A stretch of DNA of 64,000 nucleotides from Allomuricauda sp. M10 (GTDB lineage: Bacteria; Bacteroidota; Bacteroidia; Flavobacteriales; Flavobacteriaceae), in contig NZ_JAJGBN010000003.1 in NCBI RefSeq assembly GCF_020782875.1, positions 62,001 to 126,000 on the forward strand, written 5' to 3'. Positions within the stretch are counted from its first letter, which is position 1; each line of letters opens with the position of its first letter. Under the pieces are notes generated by a model. That model saw only the letters and a program-made list of their open reading frames with translations, was not told where the DNA came from and made no database searches. The translations under genes were made by a program, and so were the position numbers. Below are positions 34,994 to 43,887 of the stretch, in pieces.

Positions 34994-35036
34994 TAAAATT
35001 AAACCTATGGGGAGGGGGATTCTATGACAATTGTCA
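34994..35036 (-). promoter_or_regulatory. Fnr-type box and -7 element upstream of uspA
   Basis: The palindrome TGACAATTGTCA (35025-35036) is followed on the minus strand, after exactly 23 nt, by TAATTTTA (34994-35001). There is no TTG -33 element, as expected when an activator replaces it. The box ends 52 bp before the start codon. Confidence 0.75.
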
Positions 35037-35052
35037 GGTTTGGAAACAGGGC

Positions 35053-35742
35053 TTAAAAACCATCTACCATTTCCATCAATTTGCGCTCATCCTTAATGCC
35101 GATTTTTTTACCGGATGTGTGGATAAGCCCTTTCTTTTTGAATTCGGAAATGATACGGATGGCGGATTCGGTCGCGGTACCCACCACATTGGAAATGTCT
35201 TCCCTGGAGAGTGTCAAGGCCAAGAAACCTTGCTCATCTTCCCCAAAGTTGTTCTTTAAATAAAGGAAAGCTTCGGCAATACGTTGTTTCACCGTTTTTT
35301 GGGAAATGTTCACGATTACGTCATCGGCTTCCTTAAGATCGTGGGCCATATGGCGCAGCACCTCCAAGGTAAAATTGGGGTTTTTCTGAAGGGTATTGGT
35401 AATACTTTCCTTTGGAATAAAGCACACCTCCATGTCCTGCACCGCAATGGCGGAAAGGTTGGTGCTCTCTTCGGCAATCACGGAGCGTTGCCCAAGAACC
35501 TCACCTTTGGTGGCCAATTTTACAATCTGGTCCTTACCGTTGGCACTTAGTTTGGAAAGCTTGGAAATACCGTTGCGAACGCAATACACACCATTGAGTT
35601 TATCGCCTTCCTCAAAAAGGGCCTCCCCTTTTTTAACGGTCTTTGTAACCTTGGAATCAGATACATGCTTTAACTCTTCCTTGCTCATGGCCCGGAGCGA
35701 GTTAAATTGTCTAATGATACAATTTTCACATCTGCTTTCCAT
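35053..35742 (-). CDS. Crp/Fnr-family transcriptional activator, probable oxygen-responsive regulator
   Basis: In this 229-residue protein a cyclic-nucleotide-type beta-roll (about 25-115) and a dimerisation helix lead to a helix-turn-helix (about 176-206). The recognition helix GTATESAIRII carries Glu192 and Arg196, in register with the Glu and Arg of E. coli Fnr that read the TGA half-site. The N-terminus has Cys5 and Cys8 (RCENC), with Cys54 and Cys107 further on. This resembles but does not equal the four-cysteine iron-sulfur pattern of Fnr, so sensing by a cluster is possible, not shown. Its own promoter carries a matching box, and genes around it do too. Confidence 0.9.
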   Translation of the reverse strand: MESRCENCIIRQFNSLRAMSKEELKHVSDSKVTKTVKKGEALFEEGDKLNGVYCVRNGISKLSKLSANGKDQIVKLATKGEVLGQRSVIAEESTNLSAIAVQDMEVCFIPKESITNTLQKNPNFTLEVLRHMAHDLKEADDVIVNISQKTVKQRIAEAFLYLKNNFGEDEQGFLALTLSREDISNVVGTATESAIRIISEFKKKGLIHTSGKKIGIKDERKLMEMVDGF

Positions 35743-35766
35743 ACTGTTTTAGTTTACCTGATTGAA

Positions 35767-35809
35767 CAAAATTAAGAGAATAGTGACCACAATTTACTGA
35801 TAAATATCA
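35767..35809 (-). promoter_or_regulatory. Fnr-type box and -7 element for the regulator's own gene
   Basis: The box TGATAAATATCA (35798-35809) is followed leftward after exactly 23 nt by TAATTTTG (35767-35774), an exact -7 box. The start codon follows 24 bp later. It is the same palindrome that serves ccoI on the other strand, so autoregulation is predicted. Confidence 0.75.
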
Positions 35810-35840
35810 TATTTTTAAGGGGCAGACTATCCCAATTTTG
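35798..35840 (+). promoter_or_regulatory. Fnr-type box and -7 element for ccoI
   Basis: The same palindrome at 35798-35809 is followed rightward after exactly 23 nt by CAATTTTG (35833-35840), one mismatch from TAnnTTTG. One activator dimer site thus lies at equal distance from two divergent -7 boxes. Confidence 0.7.
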
Positions 35841-35862
35841 CGTTAGGTAAAGCAAATGTATA

Positions 35863-38247
35863 ATGGCAGACTCAACCTGTTATCACTGTGGGGACGATTG
35901 TGGGAACCATGGGGTTCGGTTTGATGATAAAGATTTTTGTTGCAATGGTTGCAAGACCGTTTACGAGATTTTTACATCCAACGGACTGGCCACGTATTAT
36001 GAAATAGAGGCCAAAGCTGGAACCACCCCTAACGAGATCCGCAAGAAATACGATTTTTTGGACAACCAGGAAATCGTGGAAAAACTGGTGGAATTCAATG
36101 AGGAAGGAGTTCAGGTGGTGAGTTTGAGTATTCCCACCATACATTGCAGTTCCTGTATTTGGGTTTTGGAAAACCTAAACCGCCTACATTCGGCCATTAC
36201 GGTCTCCCAAGTAGATTTTCCCCAAAAAACCATCCGGGTTACCTATAAAACAGACGATTTTTCTTTGAAAGCTTTGGTGCTGCTTTTAGGCAGCATCGGT
36301 TATGAACCCTATATCTCGTTGGAGGAATACAACAAAAAGGGTAAAAAAGTGGATCGCTCCCTGATCTACAAATTGGGTGTGGCTGGGTTTGCCTTCGGGA
36401 ATGTGATGCTGTTTTCCTTCCCTGAATATTTTGAGGTGCAGGAATTTTGGCTGGACCAGTACAAAGTGGTCTTCCGTTGGTTGATGTTCGCCTTTTCCCT
36501 GCCAGTGGTATTTTATGCGGGTCAGGATTACTTCATTTCCGCATACAAAGGACTGCGTTCCAAAATGTTGAATATTGATGTGCCCATTGCCTTGGGTATC
36601 CTTGCCCTGTTTCTTCGCAGTACCGTTGATATTGTGTTCGATTTGGGCTCCGGTTTTTTTGATAGCTTAACGGGATTGGTGTTTTTTCTGCTGTTGGGCA
36701 AATTCTTCCAACAGCGTACCTATGCCTATCTTTCCTTTGAACGCGATTATAAATCCTATTTTCCCATTGCCGTTACCCGATTGAATACATCCGGGGAGGA
36801 AGAAAATGTACAGATTTATAATGTTGAAGTAGGTGATCGGATCTTGATCCGTAGTCATGAGATCATTCCCGTGGATGGAATCTTGATCAAGGGCAATGCC
36901 GAAATCGATTATAGTTTTGTGACAGGCGAGTCCGAGGCCGTTTTTAGGGAATCGGGAGAAAAATTGTTCGCTGGGGGCAAACAATTGGGAGATGTGCTAG
37001 AGGTGGAAGTGCTCAAGACGGTTTCTCAAAGTTACCTGACACAATTGTGGGGCAACTCGGTATTCTCCAAAGATAAGGTGAGCCATTTCCAATCACTTAC
37101 GGATAGCATAGGAAAACGATTTACCATCGCGGTTTTGTCCATTGCCACCTTGGCCACTGTTTTTTGGATGATCTATTTGCCCAGCATGGCCATGAATGTG
37201 TTCACTTCGGTCTTGATCATTGCCTGTCCATGTGCCATAGCCTTGGCGGCGCCATTCACTTTGGGAAATATCCTTCGCATTTTTGGCAAGCACAAATTCT
37301 ATCTTAAAAATGCCAATGTTATTGAACGATTGGCTAAAATCGATACCGCCATTTTCGATAAAACGGGTACCCTTACCACCAATCAAAAGGAAGCCATTGT
37401 GTATGAAGGTATGGCCTTGACAGATGAGGAGACCGCTCTTTTGAAGACTACGTTGCGGGCATCCAACCATCCTTTGAGCCGTTCCTTGTACGATATTTTA
37501 AAATCGAATGCCATCATGACCTTGGATGAATTCCAGGAACATACAGGAAAAGGCATTGAAGGCAGGGTTAAGGAGCATTCTATAAAAGTAGGTTCCGCCA
37601 GTTATGTGGGCAAAGAAGCTTCGCCATCCATGACCAGTACCGCTGTTTACGTAAGCGCTGATGAGGATGTAAAAGGCCGATTTGTCTTTAAGAATACCTA
37701 CCGAAAAGGCCTGGGTGAGATTTTTGAAACGCTTTCGACCGAGATGGATTTGGGTGTGCTTTCCGGGGATAATGACGGGGAACGACCCATTCTCGAAAAC
37801 ATCTTACCCAAAAAGACCAAAATGGCATTCAACCAAAAACCAGAAGATAAGTTAGAGTACATCAAGGAACTCCAAAAAAAACATTCGGTTTTAATGGTAG
37901 GTGATGGATTGAATGATGCCGGGGCATTGGCCCAAAGTGATGTAGGCATTGCGGTTTCGGAGAACATCAATGTGTTTTCTCCGGCCTGTGATGGAATTTT
38001 GGATGCTTCCAAAATAAAGTTGTTGCCCAGGTTCATCAAGTTGTCCAAAGGTGCCGTAAAGATCATTAAAATGAGTTTTTTACTGTCCCTCTGCTATAAT
38101 GTAGTGGGATTGTACTTTGCCGTAACAGGGCAGTTGCAGCCTGTGATCGCGGCCATATTGATGCCCTTGAGTTCCATCAGTATTGTGGTATTTACCACGG
38201 TGGCGACAAATTATTTGGGCAAGGGATTAAAAAATATTGAAATCTGA
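35863..38247 (+). CDS. ccoI: Copper-transporting P1B-type ATPase for cbb3 oxidase assembly
   Basis: The 794-residue protein has an N-terminal Cys-rich domain (CYHCGDDCG, CCNGC) and an HMA domain with HCSSC near residue 94. A P-type ATPase core follows with TGES, the intramembrane Cys455-Pro-Cys457, the phosphorylated Asp499 in DKTGTLT, and GDGLND. This is the CcoI/FixI type that exports copper for the CuB site of cbb3 oxidase. It heads the cco gene set and is driven by an Fnr-type promoter shared with the divergent regulator. Its TGA stop is the first triplet of the next Fnr-type box. Confidence 0.93.
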   Translation: MADSTCYHCGDDCGNHGVRFDDKDFCCNGCKTVYEIFTSNGLATYYEIEAKAGTTPNEIRKKYDFLDNQEIVEKLVEFNEEGVQVVSLSIPTIHCSSCIWVLENLNRLHSAITVSQVDFPQKTIRVTYKTDDFSLKALVLLLGSIGYEPYISLEEYNKKGKKVDRSLIYKLGVAGFAFGNVMLFSFPEYFEVQEFWLDQYKVVFRWLMFAFSLPVVFYAGQDYFISAYKGLRSKMLNIDVPIALGILALFLRSTVDIVFDLGSGFFDSLTGLVFFLLLGKFFQQRTYAYLSFERDYKSYFPIAVTRLNTSGEEENVQIYNVEVGDRILIRSHEIIPVDGILIKGNAEIDYSFVTGESEAVFRESGEKLFAGGKQLGDVLEVEVLKTVSQSYLTQLWGNSVFSKDKVSHFQSLTDSIGKRFTIAVLSIATLATVFWMIYLPSMAMNVFTSVLIIACPCAIALAAPFTLGNILRIFGKHKFYLKNANVIERLAKIDTAIFDKTGTLTTNQKEAIVYEGMALTDEETALLKTTLRASNHPLSRSLYDILKSNAIMTLDEFQEHTGKGIEGRVKEHSIKVGSASYVGKEASPSMTSTAVYVSADEDVKGRFVFKNTYRKGLGEIFETLSTEMDLGVLSGDNDGERPILENILPKKTKMAFNQKPEDKLEYIKELQKKHSVLMVGDGLNDAGALAQSDVGIAVSENINVFSPACDGILDASKIKLLPRFIKLSKGAVKIIKMSFLLSLCYNVVGLYFAVTGQLQPVIAAILMPLSSISIVVFTTVATNYLGKGLKNIEI

Positions 38248-38287
38248 TAAATGTCATTTTTTGAAGTAGGGCATAGCAGTAGTTTTA
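38245..38287 (+). promoter_or_regulatory. Fnr-type box and -7 element for ccoS-ccoNO
   Basis: TGATAAATGTCA (38245-38256) begins on the stop codon of ccoI. Exactly 23 nt later is TAGTTTTA (38280-38287). The ccoS start lies 50 bp after the box. It gives the oxidase genes a promoter of their own behind ccoI. Confidence 0.72.
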
Positions 38288-38306
38288 CCATCAAATTAAG
38301 GTAGGT

Positions 38307-38513
38307 ATGAGCGTTATTTATGTGTTGTTGGCCATAAGTGTCACAGTGGCCGTGGCTTTTTTTGCGGCCTTCGTACTGTCGGTCAAAAGTGGGCAGTATG
38401 ATGATACGTACACTCCTTCCGTTCGCATGCTTTTTGAAGACGAGATTGTCAAGGACAAGGACAATTCAAACCTGAATAATCAAAAATCAAACAAGAATAG
38501 TACAAACCAATAA
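38307..38513 (+). CDS. ccoS: cbb3 oxidase maturation protein CcoS
   Basis: The 68-residue protein has one membrane helix followed by the conserved KSGQYDDTYTPSVRMLFED segment of CcoS. It is needed for cofactor insertion into cbb3 oxidase in the species studied. It ends 2 bp before the oxidase subunit gene. Confidence 0.93.
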   Translation: MSVIYVLLAISVTVAVAFFAAFVLSVKSGQYDDTYTPSVRMLFEDEIVKDKDNSNLNNQKSNKNSTNQ

Positions 38514-38515
38514 AT

Positions 38516-40714
38516 ATGGAAATACAACAGTTCCGCTACGATAACAAAATCGTGCAAAAGTTCTTATACGCCACCATTCTCTGGGGCGTAGTGGGTATGT
38601 CGGTAGGTCTCTTGTTGGCCTTTATGTTTTTATTCCCTAATGTTACGGATGGAATTCCGTGGTTGAGTTTTGGCCGCTTGCGTCCGTTGCATACCAATGC
38701 GGTGATCTTTGCATTTGTGGGTAACGCCATTTTTGCAGGGGTCTATTACTCCCTACAACGGTTGCTAAAGGCCCGTATGTTTAGTGATGTGCTGAGCAAC
38801 ATCAATTTTTGGGGCTGGCAGTTGATCATTGTGGCCGCGGCATTGACTTTGCCCTTGGGTTATACAACTTCCAAGGAATATGCAGAGTTGGAATGGCCCA
38901 TTGACTTGGCTATCGCCGTAGTCTGGGTGGTATTCGGCTGGAACATGATCGGAACCATCCTGAAGAGGAGACAAAGACACCTTTATGTGGCCATTTGGTT
39001 CTATCTGGCAACCTTTGTTACCGTAGCGGTACTCCATATTTTCAACAGCTTGGAGTTACCGGTATCGGCATTGAAAAGTTATTCCGTTTATGCCGGTGTA
39101 CAAGATGCCTTGGTACAATGGTGGTATGGTCACAACGCGGTGGCGTTCTTTTTGACCACTCCCTTTTTGGGATTGATGTACTATTTTGTGCCCAAAGCGG
39201 CCAACAGGCCCATCTATTCCTATAGGTTATCCATAGTCCACTTCTGGTCCTTGATCTTTATCTACATCTGGGCAGGTCCTCACCACTTGTTGTATTCTGC
39301 TTTGCCAGATTGGGCACAGAACCTAGGTGTAGTTTTCTCCGTGATGTTGATCGCTCCTTCCTGGGGTGGTATGATCAACGGTCTTTTGACATTGAGAGGG
39401 GTTTGGGACAAAGTACGAAGTGATGCAACGCTTAAGTTCATGGTGGTTGCCATTACCGGTTATGGTATGGCCACTTTTGAAGGCCCAATGCTTTCCCTTA
39501 AAAACGTGAATGCGATAGCCCACTTCAGTGACTGGATCATTGCCCACGTGCACGTAGGTGCCTTGGCTTGGAACGGTTTTTTGACCTTTGGAATGATATA
39601 TTGGTTGGTACCTCGTATGTTCAAAACAAACCTCCACTCCAAAGGATTGGCCAACTTCCATTTTTGGATCGGTACCTTGGGTATTATCTTGTATGCCCTA
39701 CCCATGTATGTGGCAGGGTTTACCCAAGCCTTGATGTGGAAAGATTTCAACCCGGATGGCACCTTGGTTTATGGTAACTTCTTGGAAACCGTATCCCAGA
39801 TCATCCCTATGTATTGGATGAGGGCCATTGGAGGTAGCCTTTATATTTTGGGAATGTTCGTGTTGTTGTACAACGTGGTGATGACCATTAAAGCCGGATC
39901 CAGGGTTGAGGACGAATTGGCAGAAGCTCCAGCTTTGGACAGGGTATCCAAAAGGCGTGTGGCCGGAGAAACCTTCCACAACTGGTTGGAAAGAAAACCG
40001 GTTCAGTTGACCATTTTGGCCACTATCGCCATCTTGATCGGAGGTATCGTACAGATTATTCCGACCATCTTGGTGAAATCCAATATTCCGACGATTTCCA
40101 GTGTAAAACCTTATACTCCTTTGGAGTTGGAAGGACGTGACCTTTATATCAGAGAAGGTTGTGTGGGATGTCACTCCCAAATGATCAGACCTTTCCGAAG
40201 CGAAGTGGAACGTTATGGCGAATATGCCAAAGCAGGGGAGTTTGTTTACGACCACCCATTCTTGTGGGGTAGTAAGCGTACCGGACCCGATTTGCTTAGG
40301 GTAGGTGGTAAGTATTCCGATAACTGGCACTTGAACCACATGTACGATCCCCAAAGTACATCTGCAGGTTCCATCATGCCTTCCTATAAATGGTTGGTGA
40401 CGGACCAACATGATCGCAGTGGTGTTCAGGCCAAAATGGAAACCATGGTAAAATTGGGAGTTCCCTACACAGAGGAAGATATTGCCAACGCATCACAGAG
40501 CATGGCGGCCCAAGCAGAGCAAATTGAGCAAAACCTGTACTCCGATCCAGAGTTTGTGAAAACTTATGAAGCGGACAAAAAATATGCCGCGGAGAACGGT
40601 CAGGATTTTGTTGAAATGCGCGATCGTGAGATTGTATCCCTCATTGCTTACCTGCAACGATTGGGTACGGACATTAAGATCAAAGGATCGGCAGAACTGT
40701 CATCTGAAAAGTAA
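38516..40714 (+). CDS. ccoN: Fused CcoN-CcoO subunit of cbb3 cytochrome oxidase
   Basis: In this 732-residue protein, residues about 1-480 are the haem-copper catalytic subunit I, with about 12 membrane helices. The ligand histidines lie in RPLHTNAV, WWYGHNAV, GPHHLLY and HFSDWIIAHVHVGAL. Residues about 500-732 are CcoO: one membrane helix and a haem c site, Cys549-Val-Gly-Cys552-His553. The fusion is the usual form in Bacteroidota. The enzyme reduces oxygen at low concentration and pumps protons. It sits in the cco operon under an Fnr-type promoter. Confidence 0.96.
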   Translation: MEIQQFRYDNKIVQKFLYATILWGVVGMSVGLLLAFMFLFPNVTDGIPWLSFGRLRPLHTNAVIFAFVGNAIFAGVYYSLQRLLKARMFSDVLSNINFWGWQLIIVAAALTLPLGYTTSKEYAELEWPIDLAIAVVWVVFGWNMIGTILKRRQRHLYVAIWFYLATFVTVAVLHIFNSLELPVSALKSYSVYAGVQDALVQWWYGHNAVAFFLTTPFLGLMYYFVPKAANRPIYSYRLSIVHFWSLIFIYIWAGPHHLLYSALPDWAQNLGVVFSVMLIAPSWGGMINGLLTLRGVWDKVRSDATLKFMVVAITGYGMATFEGPMLSLKNVNAIAHFSDWIIAHVHVGALAWNGFLTFGMIYWLVPRMFKTNLHSKGLANFHFWIGTLGIILYALPMYVAGFTQALMWKDFNPDGTLVYGNFLETVSQIIPMYWMRAIGGSLYILGMFVLLYNVVMTIKAGSRVEDELAEAPALDRVSKRRVAGETFHNWLERKPVQLTILATIAILIGGIVQIIPTILVKSNIPTISSVKPYTPLELEGRDLYIREGCVGCHSQMIRPFRSEVERYGEYAKAGEFVYDHPFLWGSKRTGPDLLRVGGKYSDNWHLNHMYDPQSTSAGSIMPSYKWLVTDQHDRSGVQAKMETMVKLGVPYTEEDIANASQSMAAQAEQIEQNLYSDPEFVKTYEADKKYAAENGQDFVEMRDREIVSLIAYLQRLGTDIKIKGSAELSSEK

Positions 40715-40746
40715 CGAGTTAAAAAAGAATCATGAATCATGAATCA

Positions 40747-40796
40747 AGAACCAAGACAAAAACAATCAAGGCAGAAAGGTCTTATGTCTTGGTTCT
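40747..40796 (+). other. Stable hairpin inside the cco operon
   Basis: AGAACCAAGACA (40747-40758) and TGTCTTGGTTCT (40785-40796) form a perfect 12-bp stem with a 26-nt loop between ccoNO and ccoQ. No T-run follows, so it is more likely an mRNA processing or stability element than a terminator. GAATCAT repeats precede it. Confidence 0.6.
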
Positions 40797-40819
40797 GATA
40801 TCTAAAATCTAACATAACC

Positions 40820-41008
40820 ATGTTGAAATTCGTAAAGAACCATATGGAAACCATTGACGGAGTAGCCAATTACCCGATGATTTCCCTGCTAATCTTCTTT
40901 GTATTTTTTGTCCTGTTGGGATGGTGGGTACTGACCGCCACCAAGGAACACATCAAAGAGATGGGCGAACTGCCTTTGGAAGACAACGATCAACAAAACA
41001 AACTATAA
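40820..41008 (+). CDS. ccoQ: CcoQ-like small cbb3 oxidase subunit
   Basis: The 62-residue protein has a single membrane helix (about 20-42) and a charged tail. Position between the catalytic subunit and ccoP, and its size, mark it as the CcoQ equivalent that stabilises the complex. Sequence similarity to proteobacterial CcoQ is low. Confidence 0.8.
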   Translation: MLKFVKNHMETIDGVANYPMISLLIFFVFFVLLGWWVLTATKEHIKEMGELPLEDNDQQNKL

Positions 41009-41012
41009 AACT

Positions 41013-41972
41013 ATGAGCACAAGAACACCCTGGTGGATACGCGTACCCGTACTATTCTTTTTGATCTTCGGATTGATGGAATACTTTATAGACTCTGGAG
41101 ATAAACCAGCCATCATCGAATACCCCATTACGCAGTTTTTTATGCTCTTGGTCTTGATGATCTTGATTGCCATTGAGCTGATCTTGAGTTCCATTGAGAA
41201 CATTATGTTCCAAACGCTTTCTGCAGAAGGCAAGGAAAAATATCTTGCTGCCAAGAACAAGAAATTCGAGTGGAAATGGGCCAAGAATGTCATGTCTAAA
41301 TTGACCCGAAGCCGTTCCATTGAAAGGGAAGGCGAGATCATTCTCGACCATAACTACGATGGTATCCGCGAGTTGGACAACGTACTCCCTCCGTGGTGGG
41401 TGTACCTGTTCTATGGTACCATGATCTTTGCCGTGATCTACTTGGTGCGTTTCCATATTGTGGGCGATTACGACCAAAAATTGGAGTATGAGCAAGAAGT
41501 GGCAGCAGCCCAATTGGCCATAGATGAATACAAAAAAACAGCCAAGGATCTTGTGGATGTAAATACCGTGGAATTCCTTTCCGATGCTTCGGATTTGAGT
41601 GCTGGTGAGAAAATATTCCAGAGCAATTGTGTGGCTTGTCACATGGCCGATGGTGGCGGTGGTATTGGACCTAACCTGACCGATGAGTATTGGATTTTGG
41701 GTGGGGGCATCAAAAATGTTTTCCATACCATTTCCGAAGGAGGTCGTGACGGTAAAGGGATGGTCGCTTGGAAGCAAAGCCTGAAGCCAGCCGAAATAGC
41801 CCAGGTGGCCAGTTACGTGTTAACATTGGGAGGAACAACTCCAGCCAATCCAAAAGAAGCACAAGGCGATCTTTGGGTGGATCCCAATGCACCACAGCAG
41901 CCAACAGGAACCGAATCTGAAACCGCACCGATGGAGCAGGTAATAGATTCCACAACAGTGGCCATGGACTAG
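41013..41972 (+). CDS. ccoP: CcoP-type cytochrome c subunit, mono-haem
   Basis: The 319-residue protein has two N-terminal membrane helices, a third near 130-150 preceded by LDHNYDGIRELDNVLPPWW (the CcoP N-terminal signature), and a cytochrome c domain with Cys206-Val-Ala-Cys209-His210. Proteobacterial CcoP carries two haems; only one CxxCH is present here. A Pro/Thr/Glu-rich tail follows. It passes electrons to the fused CcoNO. Confidence 0.93.
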   Translation: MSTRTPWWIRVPVLFFLIFGLMEYFIDSGDKPAIIEYPITQFFMLLVLMILIAIELILSSIENIMFQTLSAEGKEKYLAAKNKKFEWKWAKNVMSKLTRSRSIEREGEIILDHNYDGIRELDNVLPPWWVYLFYGTMIFAVIYLVRFHIVGDYDQKLEYEQEVAAAQLAIDEYKKTAKDLVDVNTVEFLSDASDLSAGEKIFQSNCVACHMADGGGGIGPNLTDEYWILGGGIKNVFHTISEGGRDGKGMVAWKQSLKPAEIAQVASYVLTLGGTTPANPKEAQGDLWVDPNAPQQPTGTESETAPMEQVIDSTTVAMD

Positions 41973-42017
41973 TCCACATAGGACATTGCCATCAATTTTT
42001 CACAAAACACACATGCA

Positions 42018-43427
42018 ATGGAAGAAAACTTTAGGGATTCCATAGGCACAATCACAGAAGAAGGTAAAAGGGCATGGATTTTTCCAAAAAAACCCAGTGG
42101 ACGATTTTATGATTACAGGAAGTACGTAAGCTACTTTTTGCTGATTTTTTTGATCGCCGCACCCTTTGTCAAAATTAAGGGCCATCAGTTTTTGATGTTC
42201 AACGTGTTGGAGCGACGCTTCAATATCTTTGGATTTCCTTTTTGGCCGCAGGATTTTCACTTGGTGGTGATCTCCATGATCATTGGGGTCATTTTTATCG
42301 CATTGTTCACCGTGGCCTACGGCCGTATTTTTTGTGGATGGATGTGTCCCCAGACCATCTTTTTGGAAATGGTCTTCCGTCGTATCGAATTTTGGATCGA
42401 TGGCGACCGTGGTGCCCAAATGCGATTGGATAGATCGCCATGGAATGCTGAAAAAATCAGAAAAAGGGTGTTGAAATGGATCGTATTTTTCATCATTTCC
42501 TTTTTCATTGCAAACGTGTTTTTAGCGTACTTGATCGGAAGTGATAAGTTGCTCGCATACATTACTGATGGTCCTATGGCCCACCTCAGTACCATGGTGC
42601 CCTTGTTGATCTTTACCGGCGTGTTCTATTTCATCTTTGCGTGGTTCAGAGAGCAAGTGTGTATCATTGCCTGTCCCTACGGAAGGTTGCAAGGGGTGCT
42701 GCTGGACAACAAATCCATTGTGGTGGCCTATGACCATAAACGCGGTGAAGCGGAAAACGGACGTAAAAAATTCCGAAAAAATGAAGACCGTGAAGCTTTA
42801 GGTTTTGGGGATTGTATCGATTGTTTTCAGTGCGTACATGTATGCCCAACGGGTATCGACATTCGTAACGGAACACAATTGGAATGTGTGAACTGTACCG
42901 CTTGTATTGATGAGTGCGACCATATCATGGACAGCATCAACAAACCTAGGGGGCTCATCCGTTACGCCAGTGAGGACGAAATCACCAAAAAGGACAAGTT
43001 CAAGTTCACGGCCCGTATGAAGGGGTATACCGCTGTTCTTGTAGTATTGACCGGAATCTTGATAGGAATGTTGTTCCTTCGGAATGAGGTAGAGGCCAAT
43101 GTGTTGCGATTGCCAGGTCAATTGTATGAAAGAAAGGATAACAACATCATCAGCAACGTATACACCTATAAATTGGTGAACAAGACCACAACGGATATTA
43201 CCGATGTGTCGTTCAAATTGATGTCGCACAACGGTGCCATCATCATGGTGTCACAAGACAAGTTTACCATTCCTGCAGAGCAATTGGCGGAAGGCACCCT
43301 GTTCATTGAGATCAATGCGTCGGCCCTCACAGGGGATAAGGATAAATTGAAGATAGGGGTGTACAGTGGTGATAAACTTATAGAAACAACGGTGACCCAG
43401 TTTTTGGCACCACGGAGCTACAACTAA
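42018..43427 (+). CDS. ccoG: CcoG iron-sulfur cupric-reductase-type assembly protein
   Basis: This 469-residue membrane protein has about five helices, an FCGWMCPQ motif, and a double ferredoxin cluster pattern (CIDCFQCVHVCP and CVNCTACIDECDH, about residues 275-305). A periplasmic Ig-like domain lies at the C-terminus. CcoG reduces Cu(II) for cbb3 assembly in species studied. It is in the cco operon, before fixH. Confidence 0.93.
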   Translation: MEENFRDSIGTITEEGKRAWIFPKKPSGRFYDYRKYVSYFLLIFLIAAPFVKIKGHQFLMFNVLERRFNIFGFPFWPQDFHLVVISMIIGVIFIALFTVAYGRIFCGWMCPQTIFLEMVFRRIEFWIDGDRGAQMRLDRSPWNAEKIRKRVLKWIVFFIISFFIANVFLAYLIGSDKLLAYITDGPMAHLSTMVPLLIFTGVFYFIFAWFREQVCIIACPYGRLQGVLLDNKSIVVAYDHKRGEAENGRKKFRKNEDREALGFGDCIDCFQCVHVCPTGIDIRNGTQLECVNCTACIDECDHIMDSINKPRGLIRYASEDEITKKDKFKFTARMKGYTAVLVVLTGILIGMLFLRNEVEANVLRLPGQLYERKDNNIISNVYTYKLVNKTTTDITDVSFKLMSHNGAIIMVSQDKFTIPAEQLAEGTLFIEINASALTGDKDKLKIGVYSGDKLIETTVTQFLAPRSYN

Positions 43428-43438
43428 ATAATAGTGAA

Positions 43439-43885
43439 ATGAAAATAAATTGGGGAACAGGCATTGTGTTGGCATTTATCGGTTTTATCGGTTTCATCCT
43501 GTATTTTGTAGTAAGGATGAGTACCGATGACAGGGCCAACCACGATTTGGTTACCGATGAATACTACAAACAGGAACTAACCTATCAAAAGCAGATAGAT
43601 GACTCGGAATCTGCCACCGAAATGAACGCCAACCTAAAGGTTGAAAAAACGGAAGAAGGTTTGGTGATTTCCTTTCCGGAGCGTTTCGACCCCAAAAAAA
43701 TAACAGGAACAGTGTCCCTATATAGACCGTCTAACAAGCACTTGGATTCCAACTTTCCTATAAGTTTGTCCAATACACATTTGCTCATACCTGACAATCG
43801 CTTGGTAGACGGTCGCTGGGACATTACTGTTCAGTGGCAATACGAAGGTAAGCCCTTTTTGCATAAACAGAAACTTGTCTATTAA
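43439..43885 (+). CDS. ccoH: FixH/CcoH family protein
   Basis: The 148-residue protein has one N-terminal membrane helix with the family phrase WGTGIVLAFIGF, then VTDEYYKQELTYQ and a small periplasmic beta domain. CcoH helps assemble or stabilise cbb3 oxidase. It ends 2 bp before the next gene. Confidence 0.92.
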   Translation: MKINWGTGIVLAFIGFIGFILYFVVRMSTDDRANHDLVTDEYYKQELTYQKQIDDSESATEMNANLKVEKTEEGLVISFPERFDPKKITGTVSLYRPSNKHLDSNFPISLSNTHLLIPDNRLVDGRWDITVQWQYEGKPFLHKQKLVY

Positions 43886-43887
43886 CC

